Shown: in pieces, positions 49,868-58,166 of the stretch
How the letters are laid out: each line of letters opens with the position of its first letter
Numbering within the stretch: the stretch's first letter is position 1
Origin: Brevibacillus sp051967035
GTDB taxonomy: Bacteria; Bacillota; Bacilli; Brevibacillales; Brevibacillaceae
Direction of reading: 5' to 3'
Assembly: GCF_051967035.1 (NCBI RefSeq)
Contig: NZ_JBQCKK010000002.1
Coordinates: 62,001 to 126,000 of the forward strand
DNA: 64,000 bases
Position numbers and translations under genes: made by a program
The notes under the pieces: model-generated
What the model saw: the letters and a program-made list of their open reading frames with translations, nothing else
What the model was told of the DNA's origin: nothing
Database searches by the model: none

Positions 49868-52549
49868 GTGGTGAAACGAGTCGATTTCATTTACCAGAAG
49901 CTGCTTGAGTCCGGTCCCGGAAAAAAGGTCAGCGCAGGCGAGCTGGCCGAGCTGTTGGGCCTGAGCCGCGCGAATGTGAGCAGCGATTTGAATCGCTTAT
50001 GGAGGGAAGGGCGCATTGAAAAAGAAGAGGGGCGTCCGACTCGGTTTTCTGTGAAGCAAGCGAAAGACTCGCTTTATTTGGCGCAAACGGCATTGGACAG
50101 GCTGGCGAAAACGAACAAAAGCCTGATGACCCGCATCGAGCAGGCGAAGGCAGCGGTGCTGTATCCGCCGCGCGGGATGCACTGTCTGATTTTGGGCGAA
50201 ACGGGAGTAGGCAAGTCGTGGTTTGCGGGGATGATCCACGAGTTTGCCGTCGATATCGGTCGGCTGGACAAGGGGGCGCCCTTTGTCGTGTTTAACTGCG
50301 CCGACTACGCCAACAACCCGCAGCTTTTAATCAGCCAACTGTTCGGGGTCAAAAAAGGGGCGTACACCGGAGCGGAGATGGACCGCAAAGGGCTGGTGGA
50401 AAAGGCGGACGGCGGGATTTTGTTTCTCGATGAGGTTCACCGCTTGCCGGCAGAGGGGCAGGAAATCTTTTTTACGTTCATGGACAAAGGGACGTTCCGC
50501 CGGGTCGGGGAAACAGAGGTGGAGCGTTCCGCGCAGGTGCAAATCGTCATGGCAACGACGGAAAATCCGGAATCCAGCCTGCTCAAGACGTTCATGCGCC
50601 GCATCCCGATGGTCATCAAGCTGCCTTCCCTGGTGGAGCGGGACATGGAGGAGCGCTTCGGGCTTATCCTGGAAATTTTCCGCGAAGAAGCGTTTCGGCT
50701 GGGGCGGGAAATTCAGATCTCGGCAAGCGTCGTGCAAGCGTTTCTCTGCTATCATTGCCCGAACAATATCGGCCAGTTGAAGACAGATATCCAGCTGACC
50801 TGTGCCAGCGCTTATGCCGAATTTATTTCCTTGAAGAAAAATTTGCTGCAAGTCTCTATTCAGGACGTTCCGCATCACGTCAAGCAAGGGCTGCTTTTGG
50901 CCAAAGACTATCGCCAGGAGCTGGAGGCGCTGATCGGCACCGAGCGCAAATGCTTTGTGGTGCAGCCCTCCGAGGAAAGCATCTGGTTTGGCGGCGAGTC
51001 GGAGAATGCCGCCGACAGCGTCTACGAGAAGATCGAGCAGAAAATATACGAGCTGCAAAACCAGGGGGTCAGCGAGGAAGAGCTGGAATTCGATATCGAG
51101 CATTACTTCACCACGTTTATCAAAGGGGTTCATCAGCGCATCAACAAAGGCGACATGGCGCGAATTATTGATCCGCTTATCATTCACCTCGTCGAAGACA
51201 TCGTGCGCTATGCCGAGGCGAAGCTGGAGAAGGTTTTGAGCCAAAAGGTCATCTTCGGCCTGGCGCTGCACATCCAGACGTCGAAGGAGCGGCTGTCGCA
51301 AGGAAAGCAAATCGTCCACCCGCACATCAACAGCGTGCGGCTCAAATACAAACGGGAGTTTGCCGTAGCGCTGGAGTGCGTGCGCATGATCGAGGAAGCG
51401 CTGCTGATGGACTTGCCCATTGGCGAAGCGGGCTACTTGACCATGTTTTTCGTGCTGGATGACGAGAGCATGCAGGAGGAGAGGGAAACAGTCGGTGTCC
51501 TGGTCATCACGCACGGCAGCGGGGGAGCGACGGCGATGGTCGACGTGACCAACCGTTTGCTGGTCACCCAGTACGCGCGTGCCATCGACCTGCCGCTGGA
51601 GGAAGACTCGCTGGTCGTCCTGGAGCAAGCGATCAAGACAGCGCGGGAAATCGGAAGCGCAGCCGGGCTGCTTTTGCTCGTCGACATGGGCTCGCTGCTG
51701 GGATTCGGGGAGGCCATCGAAAAGGAGCTGGGCATTCCCGTCAAGGTGGTGCCGATGGTGAGCACCCCCCATGTGATCGAGGCGACGCGCAAAGCGATGC
51801 TGGGACATTCGCTGGACGATGTGTACCGCGATGTCGTCGGCATTTCGATGGGGCAGCGGGAGGAACTGCCCAAGGAAGCGACAGACGTGTCGGTACCGGC
51901 CTTGACGATCGTAGCGGCCTGCCTGTCCGGCGAGGGCAGCGCGCTTTTTTTGAAAAAGCTGCTCGAATCGAAGCTGCGCTACGACGAGAAGCTGCTGGAA
52001 TTCGTCCCGCTGCAGCTCATGGACAAAGGGCAAGCGAAAAATCGGTTGAAAAAGCTCAAGGAGGAGCGGACGGTTCTCTGCGTCGTGAGCAACTACATGC
52101 TGGATCGCGACTTGCGCTGCTACAGCATGGACGATGTAGTGAACGGCGAGGCGCTGTCCGACATCCAGCAGCTGATTGATCTGGAAGAAGCTTATGTGAA
52201 GATGAAGGAATCGCTCAGGGAGCACCTGAAAATGGTGAGGGGCCAAGACATTCTCGATGACGTCAGGACGTGTGTGGCGCGCATGGAGGAGCGGCTTGTC
52301 AGCAAGCTGGTTTTCGATACGCGAATCGGGGCCTATCTGCACATCTGCTGCCTGGTGGATCGGCTGAAAGCCGGGGAGCGCTCCGTAGCCTATACCGACA
52401 AGGTGCCGTTTTTGGCGGAAAACCGCAAGCTGTACAGCCTGATTCGCCATGAGCTACAGCCGTTGGAGGACAAATACGACGCGGTTCTCAGCGAGGATGA
52501 TGTGTGTTTCGTCATGAATTTCTTCCTGCACAATAAAACGCTGGTGTAG
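49868..52549 (+). CDS. LevR/ManR-type sigma-54 activator with PTS-regulation domains
   Basis: An 893-residue PTS-controlled activator. Domains in order: winged-helix HTH (about 1-65), AAA+ sigma-54 domain (about 95-340; Walker A GETGVGKS, loop GAYTGA, ILFLDEVHRLP), PRD1 (about 425-540; His in GLALHIQTSKERL), EIIA-Man-like (about 543-675; phospho-His in VITHGSGGATAM), an EIIB-Gat-like stretch (about 677-770; ACLSGEGSA) and PRD2 (about 790-893; His in GAYLHICCLVDRL). This is the full LevR architecture. It lies just upstream of a sigma-54 promoter and a PTS operon, which it should activate when EIIB and HPr phosphorylation signals allow. GTG 49868 or the adjacent GTG is the start. Confidence 0.93.
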   Translation: MVKRVDFIYQKLLESGPGKKVSAGELAELLGLSRANVSSDLNRLWREGRIEKEEGRPTRFSVKQAKDSLYLAQTALDRLAKTNKSLMTRIEQAKAAVLYPPRGMHCLILGETGVGKSWFAGMIHEFAVDIGRLDKGAPFVVFNCADYANNPQLLISQLFGVKKGAYTGAEMDRKGLVEKADGGILFLDEVHRLPAEGQEIFFTFMDKGTFRRVGETEVERSAQVQIVMATTENPESSLLKTFMRRIPMVIKLPSLVERDMEERFGLILEIFREEAFRLGREIQISASVVQAFLCYHCPNNIGQLKTDIQLTCASAYAEFISLKKNLLQVSIQDVPHHVKQGLLLAKDYRQELEALIGTERKCFVVQPSEESIWFGGESENAADSVYEKIEQKIYELQNQGVSEEELEFDIEHYFTTFIKGVHQRINKGDMARIIDPLIIHLVEDIVRYAEAKLEKVLSQKVIFGLALHIQTSKERLSQGKQIVHPHINSVRLKYKREFAVALECVRMIEEALLMDLPIGEAGYLTMFFVLDDESMQEERETVGVLVITHGSGGATAMVDVTNRLLVTQYARAIDLPLEEDSLVVLEQAIKTAREIGSAAGLLLLVDMGSLLGFGEAIEKELGIPVKVVPMVSTPHVIEATRKAMLGHSLDDVYRDVVGISMGQREELPKEATDVSVPALTIVAACLSGEGSALFLKKLLESKLRYDEKLLEFVPLQLMDKGQAKNRLKKLKEERTVLCVVSNYMLDRDLRCYSMDDVVNGEALSDIQQLIDLEEAYVKMKESLREHLKMVRGQDILDDVRTCVARMEERLVSKLVFDTRIGAYLHICCLVDRLKAGERSVAYTDKVPFLAENRKLYSLIRHELQPLEDKYDAVLSEDDVCFVMNFFLHNKTLV

Positions 52550-52550
52550 C

Positions 52551-52703
52551 TAGTGTTTTATTTTTTGTCTGTTTTGGCTCTGTCACCAAAACACTACAGC
52601 GCTTTCATTCAAACACTGCAAGACGGCAAAAGCGACGGGTGCCCACCAAATGCGATTGTGATGCGCCTCTTTTTGTAAGCGCATACAGCTCTGGTGTTTT
52701 GGC
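52551..52703 (+). promoter_or_regulatory. Candidate activator sites upstream of the PTS operon
   Basis: The word TAGTGTTTT (52551-52559) and its reverse complement AAAACACTA (52588-52596) flank 28 bp. AAACACTG near 52611 and TGGTGTTTTGG near 52693 repeat the core. These are the likely LevR-like binding sites; the first dyad could also end the regulator's transcript. Confidence 0.5.
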
Positions 52704-52715
52704 ACGTGACTTGCT
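52700..52715 (+). promoter_or_regulatory. Sigma-54 (-24/-12) promoter of the chitobiose/cellobiose operon
   Basis: TGGCAC-N5-TTGCT with GG at 52701-52702 and GC at 52713-52714, 12 bp apart; 41 bp before the first start codon. Confidence 0.92.
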
Positions 52716-52755
52716 CTAGGAAAAGGACATAACCAATCGAGGGGAGGATGCTGAA

Positions 52756-53058
52756 TTGAATATTTTGCTATGTTGCGCAGCGGGGATGTCTACGAGTCTG
52801 CTCGTGCAAAAAATGGAGCAGGCGGCACGGGAAAAAGGGCTGGAAGCAAAAATCTGGGCGGTGTCGGCAGACGAGGTGAAGCATCATATCGACCAGGCCG
52901 AGGTGCTTTTGCTGGGTCCACAAGTCCGCTACAAGCTGGCGGAAATGAAAAAGGAAGGCGCAGCGAGAGGGATTCCCGTTGATGTGATTGGCACGGTCGA
53001 CTACGGCTCGCTGAATGGCAAGAACGTGCTGGAGTTTGCGCTGCGGCTAAAACAGTAG
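52756..53058 (+). CDS. PTS EIIB component, lactose/cellobiose family
   Basis: A 100-residue EIIB with the phosphocysteine motif CCAAGMSTSLL (catalytic Cys probably C7), and LLGPQVRYKLAEMKK typical of the CelA/LicB group. It takes phosphate from EIIA and passes it to the sugar. TTG start with GGGGAGG 8 bp upstream. First gene of the operon under the sigma-54 promoter at 52700. Confidence 0.93.
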   Translation: MNILLCCAAGMSTSLLVQKMEQAAREKGLEAKIWAVSADEVKHHIDQAEVLLLGPQVRYKLAEMKKEGAARGIPVDVIGTVDYGSLNGKNVLEFALRLKQ

Positions 53059-53071
53059 AGGGGGATGGCGT

Positions 53072-54415
53072 ATGGCAGGGTTTATTTCGTTTCTGGAGAA
53101 CCGCGTGATGCCTGTGGCGGGCAGGATTGCGGAGCAGAAGCATTTGCAGGCGATTCGCGACGGAATTATTCTTACCATGCCTTTGCTCATTATCGGCTCT
53201 CTTTTCCTCATCATCGGTTTTATTCCCATTCCGGGTTACAGCGAATTCATGAGCGGAATCTTCGGCGATCAATGGCTGACCAAGCTGTTGTATCCGGTGA
53301 ACGCGACGTTTGACATCATGGCGCTGATTGTCAGCTTCGGAGTGGCGTACCGATTGGCGGAAAAGTACAAGGTCGATCCGCTGTCGGCAGGCGCGATTTC
53401 GGTCGCTTCCTTTTTGCTCGCGACCCCTTACAAGACGATGTTCACCCCGGAAGGTGCCACGGCAGCGCAAGAGGTAGGCGGAGTCATTCCTGTCGCCTTG
53501 ATGGGAAGCCAAGGGCTGTTCGTCGCGATGCTGTTGGCCGTGCTGTCCACGGAGATTTACCGCAAAATCATTCAGAAGAAAATCGTCATTACGATGCCGG
53601 ACGGGGTGCCCCCTGCTGTCTCCCGCTCCTTCGTGGCGCTGATTCCCGCTTCCGTCGTGCTGCTGGTCGTCTGGCTTTTGCGCATCCTGATTGAAAATAC
53701 CTCGTTTGCCAGCATCCACAACATCGTCGCTGACTTGCTCGTCGGTCCGCTGAGCGCGCTCGGCAGCAGTCTGATCGGAGCGATTGTCTGCGTGCTGCTC
53801 GTCCAACTGCTTTGGTCGCTCGGCCTGCACGGAGCGGCGATTGTCGGCGGCATCATGAGCCCCATCTGGCTCACCTTGATGGACCAGAACCGGGCGGCGT
53901 TCCAGGCGAACCCGAATGCCGAATTGCCCAACGTGATTACGACTCAGTTTTTCGACCTGTGGATTTATGCAGGCGGTTCCGGCGCAACGCTGGCGCTCGT
54001 CGTCCTGATGCTGTTTCGAGCGCGCAGCGAGCAGATGAAAAACATCAGCCGGCTCTCTATCGGCCCTGGCTTGTTCAATATCAACGAGCCTGTCACCTTC
54101 GGCATGCCGATCGTCATGAACCCGCTTCTGATTATTCCGTTTATCCTCGCTCCAGTCGTGCTGGTGATTGTCAGCTATGTAGCGATGTCATTGGGCTGGG
54201 TGGCAAAGCCAAGCGGGGTCGCCGTACCGTGGACGACTCCCCTCATTATCAGCGGCTATTTGGCTACGGGCGGGAAACTGTCGGGCAGCGTGCTTCAACT
54301 GGTGAACTTCGTCATCTCGCTGTTGATCTACTATCCGTTCTTCCGTCTGTGGGATAAGCAAAAGCTGAACGAGGAACAGGCGCATGCCGCTTCCGACAAA
54401 GTCGTGAATTTGTAA
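53072..54415 (+). CDS. PTS EIIC component, cellobiose/chitobiose family
   Basis: A 447-residue EIIC permease with about ten membrane helices. Recognisable segments are RDGIILTMPLLIIGSLFLI, ISVASFLLATPYKTMF, LWSLGLHGAAIVGGIMSPIW and NEPVTFGMPIVMNPLLIIPF (the conserved NEPV/FGxP sugar-site loop). It forms the transport channel with EIIB and EIIA. RBS AGAGGGGGATGGCGT. Sugar identity rests on neighbours: a ChbG-type deacetylase points to N,N'-diacetylchitobiose, a GH4 enzyme fits either sugar. Confidence 0.93.
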   Translation: MAGFISFLENRVMPVAGRIAEQKHLQAIRDGIILTMPLLIIGSLFLIIGFIPIPGYSEFMSGIFGDQWLTKLLYPVNATFDIMALIVSFGVAYRLAEKYKVDPLSAGAISVASFLLATPYKTMFTPEGATAAQEVGGVIPVALMGSQGLFVAMLLAVLSTEIYRKIIQKKIVITMPDGVPPAVSRSFVALIPASVVLLVVWLLRILIENTSFASIHNIVADLLVGPLSALGSSLIGAIVCVLLVQLLWSLGLHGAAIVGGIMSPIWLTLMDQNRAAFQANPNAELPNVITTQFFDLWIYAGGSGATLALVVLMLFRARSEQMKNISRLSIGPGLFNINEPVTFGMPIVMNPLLIIPFILAPVVLVIVSYVAMSLGWVAKPSGVAVPWTTPLIISGYLATGGKLSGSVLQLVNFVISLLIYYPFFRLWDKQKLNEEQAHAASDKVVNL

Positions 54416-54437
54416 TGAACCAAAGGAGAGGCATGCC

Positions 54438-55181
54438 ATGAAGCTGATTGTGAATGCGGATGACTTCGGGTATTCCAAAGGGGTGAATCTGGGGATCATC
54501 GAGGCGCATCGGGCGGGTGTCGTCACCTCTGCCACGGTGATGGTCAACATGAGCGGGTTCGAGCATGCCGTTCAGCTGGCAAACGAAACGCCGACGCTCG
54601 GGGTAGGCATCCATCTGGTGCTTACCTGCGGAGCGCCAGTCAGTCAGAACGTGCCGTCGCTGACCGACGAGCAGGGGCGGTTCCGGCGCGAACGCGATTT
54701 TTTGCACGCGTCCCCGGAGGAAGTGGAGAGGGAGCTGCGCTGCCAGCTGGAAACGTTTTTGCAAACAGGTCTACCCCTGACGCACATTGACAGCCATCAC
54801 CACGTCCATGCCCATCCTGCCATTTTGCCGATTGTGCTGCGCCTGGCAAAAGAATACCGGCTTCCGGTTCGCCATCCGTGGGCGTTTTCGCCGGGGGCGT
54901 GGGCAGAGCATGCAGAGGTGACGACAACAGAGGGCTTTTCCGAGCGGTTTTACGGAGACGATTTGACCGTACAGTCGTTCATCGACGTTGTGGAGGAGCT
55001 GGCGGACTGTGCTGTGGCGGAGATCATGACGCATCCGGCGTATGTGGACGAAGCGGTGCTGACAGGCAGCTCCTACACGCTTCCGCGCGCGCGGGAGCTG
55101 CACATTTTGACCGCAAAAGAGATAAGAGAGTACGTGCAAAAACGCAATGTACAGCTCGTGACGTATAAAGAACTCGGATAG
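54438..55181 (+). CDS. chbG: ChbG/YdjC-family chitooligosaccharide deacetylase
   Basis: A 247-residue YdjC-fold carbohydrate deacetylase. The metal site is visible: NADDFGYSKGVN (Asp-Asp), GVGIHLVLT (His), THIDSHHHVHAHPAI (HxxxxH-type cluster) and EIMTHPAYVDE. In E. coli ChbG removes one acetyl group from chitobiose-6-phosphate so that the GH4 hydrolase ChbF can cut it. The same partner enzyme is two genes downstream, which supports chitobiose as a substrate. It starts after CAAAGGAGAGGCATGCC, 22 bp past EIIC. Confidence 0.88.
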   Translation: MKLIVNADDFGYSKGVNLGIIEAHRAGVVTSATVMVNMSGFEHAVQLANETPTLGVGIHLVLTCGAPVSQNVPSLTDEQGRFRRERDFLHASPEEVERELRCQLETFLQTGLPLTHIDSHHHVHAHPAILPIVLRLAKEYRLPVRHPWAFSPGAWAEHAEVTTTEGFSERFYGDDLTVQSFIDVVEELADCAVAEIMTHPAYVDEAVLTGSSYTLPRARELHILTAKEIREYVQKRNVQLVTYKELG

Positions 55182-55193
55182 GTGGAGATTGAT

Positions 55194-55520
55194 TTGGACC
55201 ATACAGACGTGATTTTTCAGCTGATTTTACACGGCGGAAATGCGAGAAGCCTGGCGATGGAAGCAATCGCCCTGGCGAAAAACCAAGACATGGCAGGCGC
55301 ACAGGATGCACTGCGGCGATCCGGCGAGGAGCTGAGCCAGGCCCATCACCATCAGACTGCGTTGATTCAAAAGGAAATCGCGGGAGAAAAGCCGGAGATC
55401 AGCATGCTGTTGATTCACGCGCAGGATCATCTGATGAATGCGATGACGATCAAGGATCTGGCCAGCGAGTTCGTCGAGCTGTACGGCCATGTCCATGCCG
55501 GGAAGGAGGCAGGAGTGTGA
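55194..55520 (+). CDS. PTS EIIA component, lactose/cellobiose family
   Basis: A 108-residue three-helix EIIA. The phospho-His is H51 in the family motif AHHHQTALI (AHxxQT). HGGNARSLAMEAIALAK and LLIHAQDHLMNAM are also typical. TTG 55194 is preferred: GGTGGAG is 6 bp upstream, whereas the GTG at 55182 directly abuts the chbG stop and lacks its own site. It receives phosphate from an HPr, possibly the one at 57755. Confidence 0.9.
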   Translation: MDHTDVIFQLILHGGNARSLAMEAIALAKNQDMAGAQDALRRSGEELSQAHHHQTALIQKEIAGEKPEISMLLIHAQDHLMNAMTIKDLASEFVELYGHVHAGKEAGV

Positions 55521-56839
55521 GCGGAATCAAAATCGTTACGATCGGTGGAGGATCGAGCTATACGCCGGAACTGGTAGAAGGCTTTATCAAACGGTACGAC
55601 GAGCTGCCCGTGCGCGAGCTGTGGCTCGTGGACATTCCCGAGGGCGAGAAAAAGCTGCAAATCGTCGGGGCGCTGGCAAAGCGCATGGTGGAAAAGGCCG
55701 GGGTGCCGATCAAGGTGCATTTGACGCTGGATCGGCGCCAAGCGCTGGCCGGGGCTGATTTTGTCACGACACAAATGCGCGTAGGGCTGTTGGACGCCCG
55801 GATCAAGGATGAGCGCATCCCGCTCAAATACGGGGTCATCGGGCAGGAGACAAACGGGCCTGGCGGATTGCTCAAAGGACTGCGCACGATCCCGGTCATT
55901 CTCGATATTTGCCGCGATATGGAGGAGCTCTGCCCGGATGCCTGGCTGATTAACTTCACCAATCCGGCCGGCATGGTGACAGAAGCGGTTCTCCGGTACA
56001 CAAACCGCAACAAGGTCATCGGGCTGTGCAATGTCCCGATCGGGATGAAAATGGGAGTCGCGACTGTTTTGGGTGTCGACCAGTCGCGGGTGCATATTGA
56101 TTTTGCCGGGCTGAACCACATGGTGTTTGGACTTGGGGTATATGTGGATGGAGACGACGTCACTTCGCAAGTGATCGACAAGCTGACGGGCGAGCAATCG
56201 GGAATCACGATGCAAAACATTCTCGATCTCGGCTGGGAAAAAGATTTCATCAAGGCGCTGGGCATCCTTCCTTGCCCGTACCATCGCTATTACTATCAGA
56301 CTAGCACGATGCTAGAACACGAGCAGGAAGAAGCGAGCAAGAACGGCACGCGTGCGGAGGTGGTCAAGCGGGTGGAAGCGGAGCTGTTTACACTCTATGA
56401 AGATCCCGACCTGAATATCAAGCCGCCGCAGCTGGAAAAGCGCGGGGGAGCGTACTACAGCGAGGCGGCCTGCAATCTGATTCACTCCATTTACAACGAC
56501 CGTCGGGATATTCAGCCGGTCAACGTCCGCAACAATGGCGCGATTGCCAGTATTCCTGACGATTCGGCGGTAGAAGTGAACTGCGTCATTACGAAGCAAG
56601 GACCGATCCCGCTGGCCGTTGGAGATTTGCCTGTCCCTGTGCGCGGGCTTGTGCAGCAAATCAAGTCGTTCGAGCGGGTAGCGGCCGAGGCGGCTGTCAC
56701 GGGCGATTACCACAAGGCGTTACTGGCGATGACGATCAATCCGCTGGTGCCGTCCGATGCGGTCGCGAAGCAAATTCTCGATGAAATGCTGGAAGCGCAC
56801 AAGGAGTATCTGCCGCAGTTTTTCAAGCCGGTGACGTGA
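55517..56839 (+). CDS. 6-phospho-beta-glucosidase / 6-phospho-chitobiase, GH4
   Basis: A 440-residue NAD- and Mn-dependent glycoside hydrolase of family 4. NAD-binding motif TIGGGSSYTPELVEG, Mn ligand Cys in GLCNVPIGMK, His in FAGLNHMVFG, and the GH4 segment TNPAGMVTEAVLRY. The length is standard. GTG 55517 overlaps the EIIA stop by 4 bp, a coupled start. It hydrolyses imported phosphorylated disaccharide, cellobiose-6-P or deacetylated chitobiose-6-P (ChbF role). Confidence 0.92.
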   Translation: MSGIKIVTIGGGSSYTPELVEGFIKRYDELPVRELWLVDIPEGEKKLQIVGALAKRMVEKAGVPIKVHLTLDRRQALAGADFVTTQMRVGLLDARIKDERIPLKYGVIGQETNGPGGLLKGLRTIPVILDICRDMEELCPDAWLINFTNPAGMVTEAVLRYTNRNKVIGLCNVPIGMKMGVATVLGVDQSRVHIDFAGLNHMVFGLGVYVDGDDVTSQVIDKLTGEQSGITMQNILDLGWEKDFIKALGILPCPYHRYYYQTSTMLEHEQEEASKNGTRAEVVKRVEAELFTLYEDPDLNIKPPQLEKRGGAYYSEAACNLIHSIYNDRRDIQPVNVRNNGAIASIPDDSAVEVNCVITKQGPIPLAVGDLPVPVRGLVQQIKSFERVAAEAAVTGDYHKALLAMTINPLVPSDAVAKQILDEMLEAHKEYLPQFFKPVT

Positions 56840-56882
56840 GGGTGAGAGACTGGTGGAACGGCCTAGCAGGCGGGGCAGGAGC

Positions 56883-57734
56883 ATGAGATACAAGCTGCTT
56901 GCTCTGGATGTGGACGGAACGATTCTGATGTCAGACCATTCCCTGGCAAACGTGACGCAGCAGGCGATTCGCGAGCTGGCAAGGCGGGGCGTGTACGTCA
57001 CGCTGGCTACAGGCAGGGCGTATCCTTCGGCGAAAGCATTGGCCAGACAATTTTACCTCCGTACCCCGCTCGTATCGCACGACGGTGCGTACGTAGCCGA
57101 TCCGCTCACGGATCACGTACTGTTCGTCAGCCGCATTCCTCACGAAACGGCTTTTCTGGTGACGGAAATCTTGGCGAGGCATGAGCTGGAGATCATGCTG
57201 CTGCACGAGGCTTACGCGGTGACGAACCGAAGCTGGCGGTGGCGGGAGCTGTTTCCGCATGTGAACAGGCAGACGGTGCGACAGCTTTGGCAGGATCGGT
57301 ATCCGCTCAAAATCCAGCCGACGTCAACGCTCGCGGAGTACGTCCGGACCAAGCAAGTGTGCGCCCCCAAAATATTCGTTACCGGAGAAGCGGGACGGAT
57401 CGCGGCGGCCAGGCGGGAGCTGGAATGCGCCAGCCTGGAAAAAATCAGAGTGACGGCATCGGGCGAGCGCAACCTGGAGATTTTGCCGGAGGGGGTCTCC
57501 AAAGCAAGCGGACTCGCCGTACTGTCAGAAAAACTGGGAATCGATCCGGAAGAAATCGTAGCCGTCGGTGACAACTACAACGATGCGGAAATGCTGCAAT
57601 ATGCCGGCATGGGGGTGGCGATGGGCAACGCCCCGGACGATGTGAAGCGGCTGGCCCGCTACGTTACAACGTCCAACGACCAGCACGGCGTGGCTGCGGT
57701 CATCCGCAAGTTTTTCCCCATACACGATGCATGA
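56883..57734 (+). CDS. Cof-type HAD phosphatase
   Basis: A 283-residue HAD hydrolase of the Cof/YbiV subfamily. Motif I is LLALDVDGTILM (the nucleophile and acid Asp), motif II VTLATGRAYPSAKAL, and motif IV VAVGDNYNDAEMLQYAG followed by GVAMGNAPDDVK. Start is uncertain: ATG 56883 begins at the expected family N-terminus, while GTG 56853 has a better spaced GAGGGTGA upstream and would add ten Arg-rich residues. As part of the PTS operon it may dephosphorylate a sugar phosphate that accumulates. Confidence 0.85.
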   Translation: MRYKLLALDVDGTILMSDHSLANVTQQAIRELARRGVYVTLATGRAYPSAKALARQFYLRTPLVSHDGAYVADPLTDHVLFVSRIPHETAFLVTEILARHELEIMLLHEAYAVTNRSWRWRELFPHVNRQTVRQLWQDRYPLKIQPTSTLAEYVRTKQVCAPKIFVTGEAGRIAAARRELECASLEKIRVTASGERNLEILPEGVSKASGLAVLSEKLGIDPEEIVAVGDNYNDAEMLQYAGMGVAMGNAPDDVKRLARYVTTSNDQHGVAAVIRKFFPIHDA

Positions 57735-57754
57735 GGCAGAAAAGGAGGAGTGCA

Positions 57755-58018
57755 ATGGTCCGTTTTAGCGTTGAAATTACCGTAAGTGGCGGCCTTCATG
57801 CCCGTCCGGCTTCTGTCCTGGTAAACCTGCTCAATCAGTACCGCTCGTCGGTCAAAATGATCTATAACGACAAGCAGGCCAATGGCAAAAGCATTCTCAG
57901 CGTCATGGCGCTGGGTGTAAAGACCGGAGATGAGCTGACGTTTGAAGTGGAGGGAGTGGACGAACAGGAGGCAGCGGTGGCGCTGCGATCGTTGTTGGGG
58001 CGGAACTTCGCCATGTAG
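57755..58018 (+). CDS. HPr-family phosphocarrier protein
   Basis: An 87-residue HPr with the active-site His15 (GGLHARPAS) and the HPrK-target Ser46 (NGKSILSVMALGVKTGDEL). Both regulatory sites are kept, so it could serve as a true HPr or as a Crh-like paralogue; Crh lacks His15, so HPr is favoured. Start ATG 57755 follows AAAAGGAGGAGTGCA. It closes the PTS operon, which is unusual because HPr is normally encoded with enzyme I. Confidence 0.9.
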   Translation: MVRFSVEITVSGGLHARPASVLVNLLNQYRSSVKMIYNDKQANGKSILSVMALGVKTGDELTFEVEGVDEQEAAVALRSLLGRNFAM

Positions 58019-58044
58019 AAGGGCGTAGAGTGCAGGAGCCAATC

Positions 58045-58085
58045 AAAAAAGCCAGTGCCCCGGTAAGCGGGCATTGGCTTTTTTG
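58045..58085. terminator. Bidirectional terminator between the PTS operon and the histidine kinase
   Basis: AAAAAAGCCA-TGCCC and GGGCA-TGGCTTTTTT arms (58045-58085). Confidence 0.88.
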
Positions 58086-58166
58086 CATTTTCGGGCACTG
58101 CTTCGTATGCGGGGGTGCCAGTGTAGCGCCGGGGACAACAAGATCCCGACAAAAGGCAGGCAGGCA

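Noticed and set aside
50327..52450. A 707-residue open frame on the minus strand
   Set aside because: It is wholly antisense to the LevR-type gene, whose domains and motifs are clear. The minus translation is rich in His, Gln and Arg and has no known motif.
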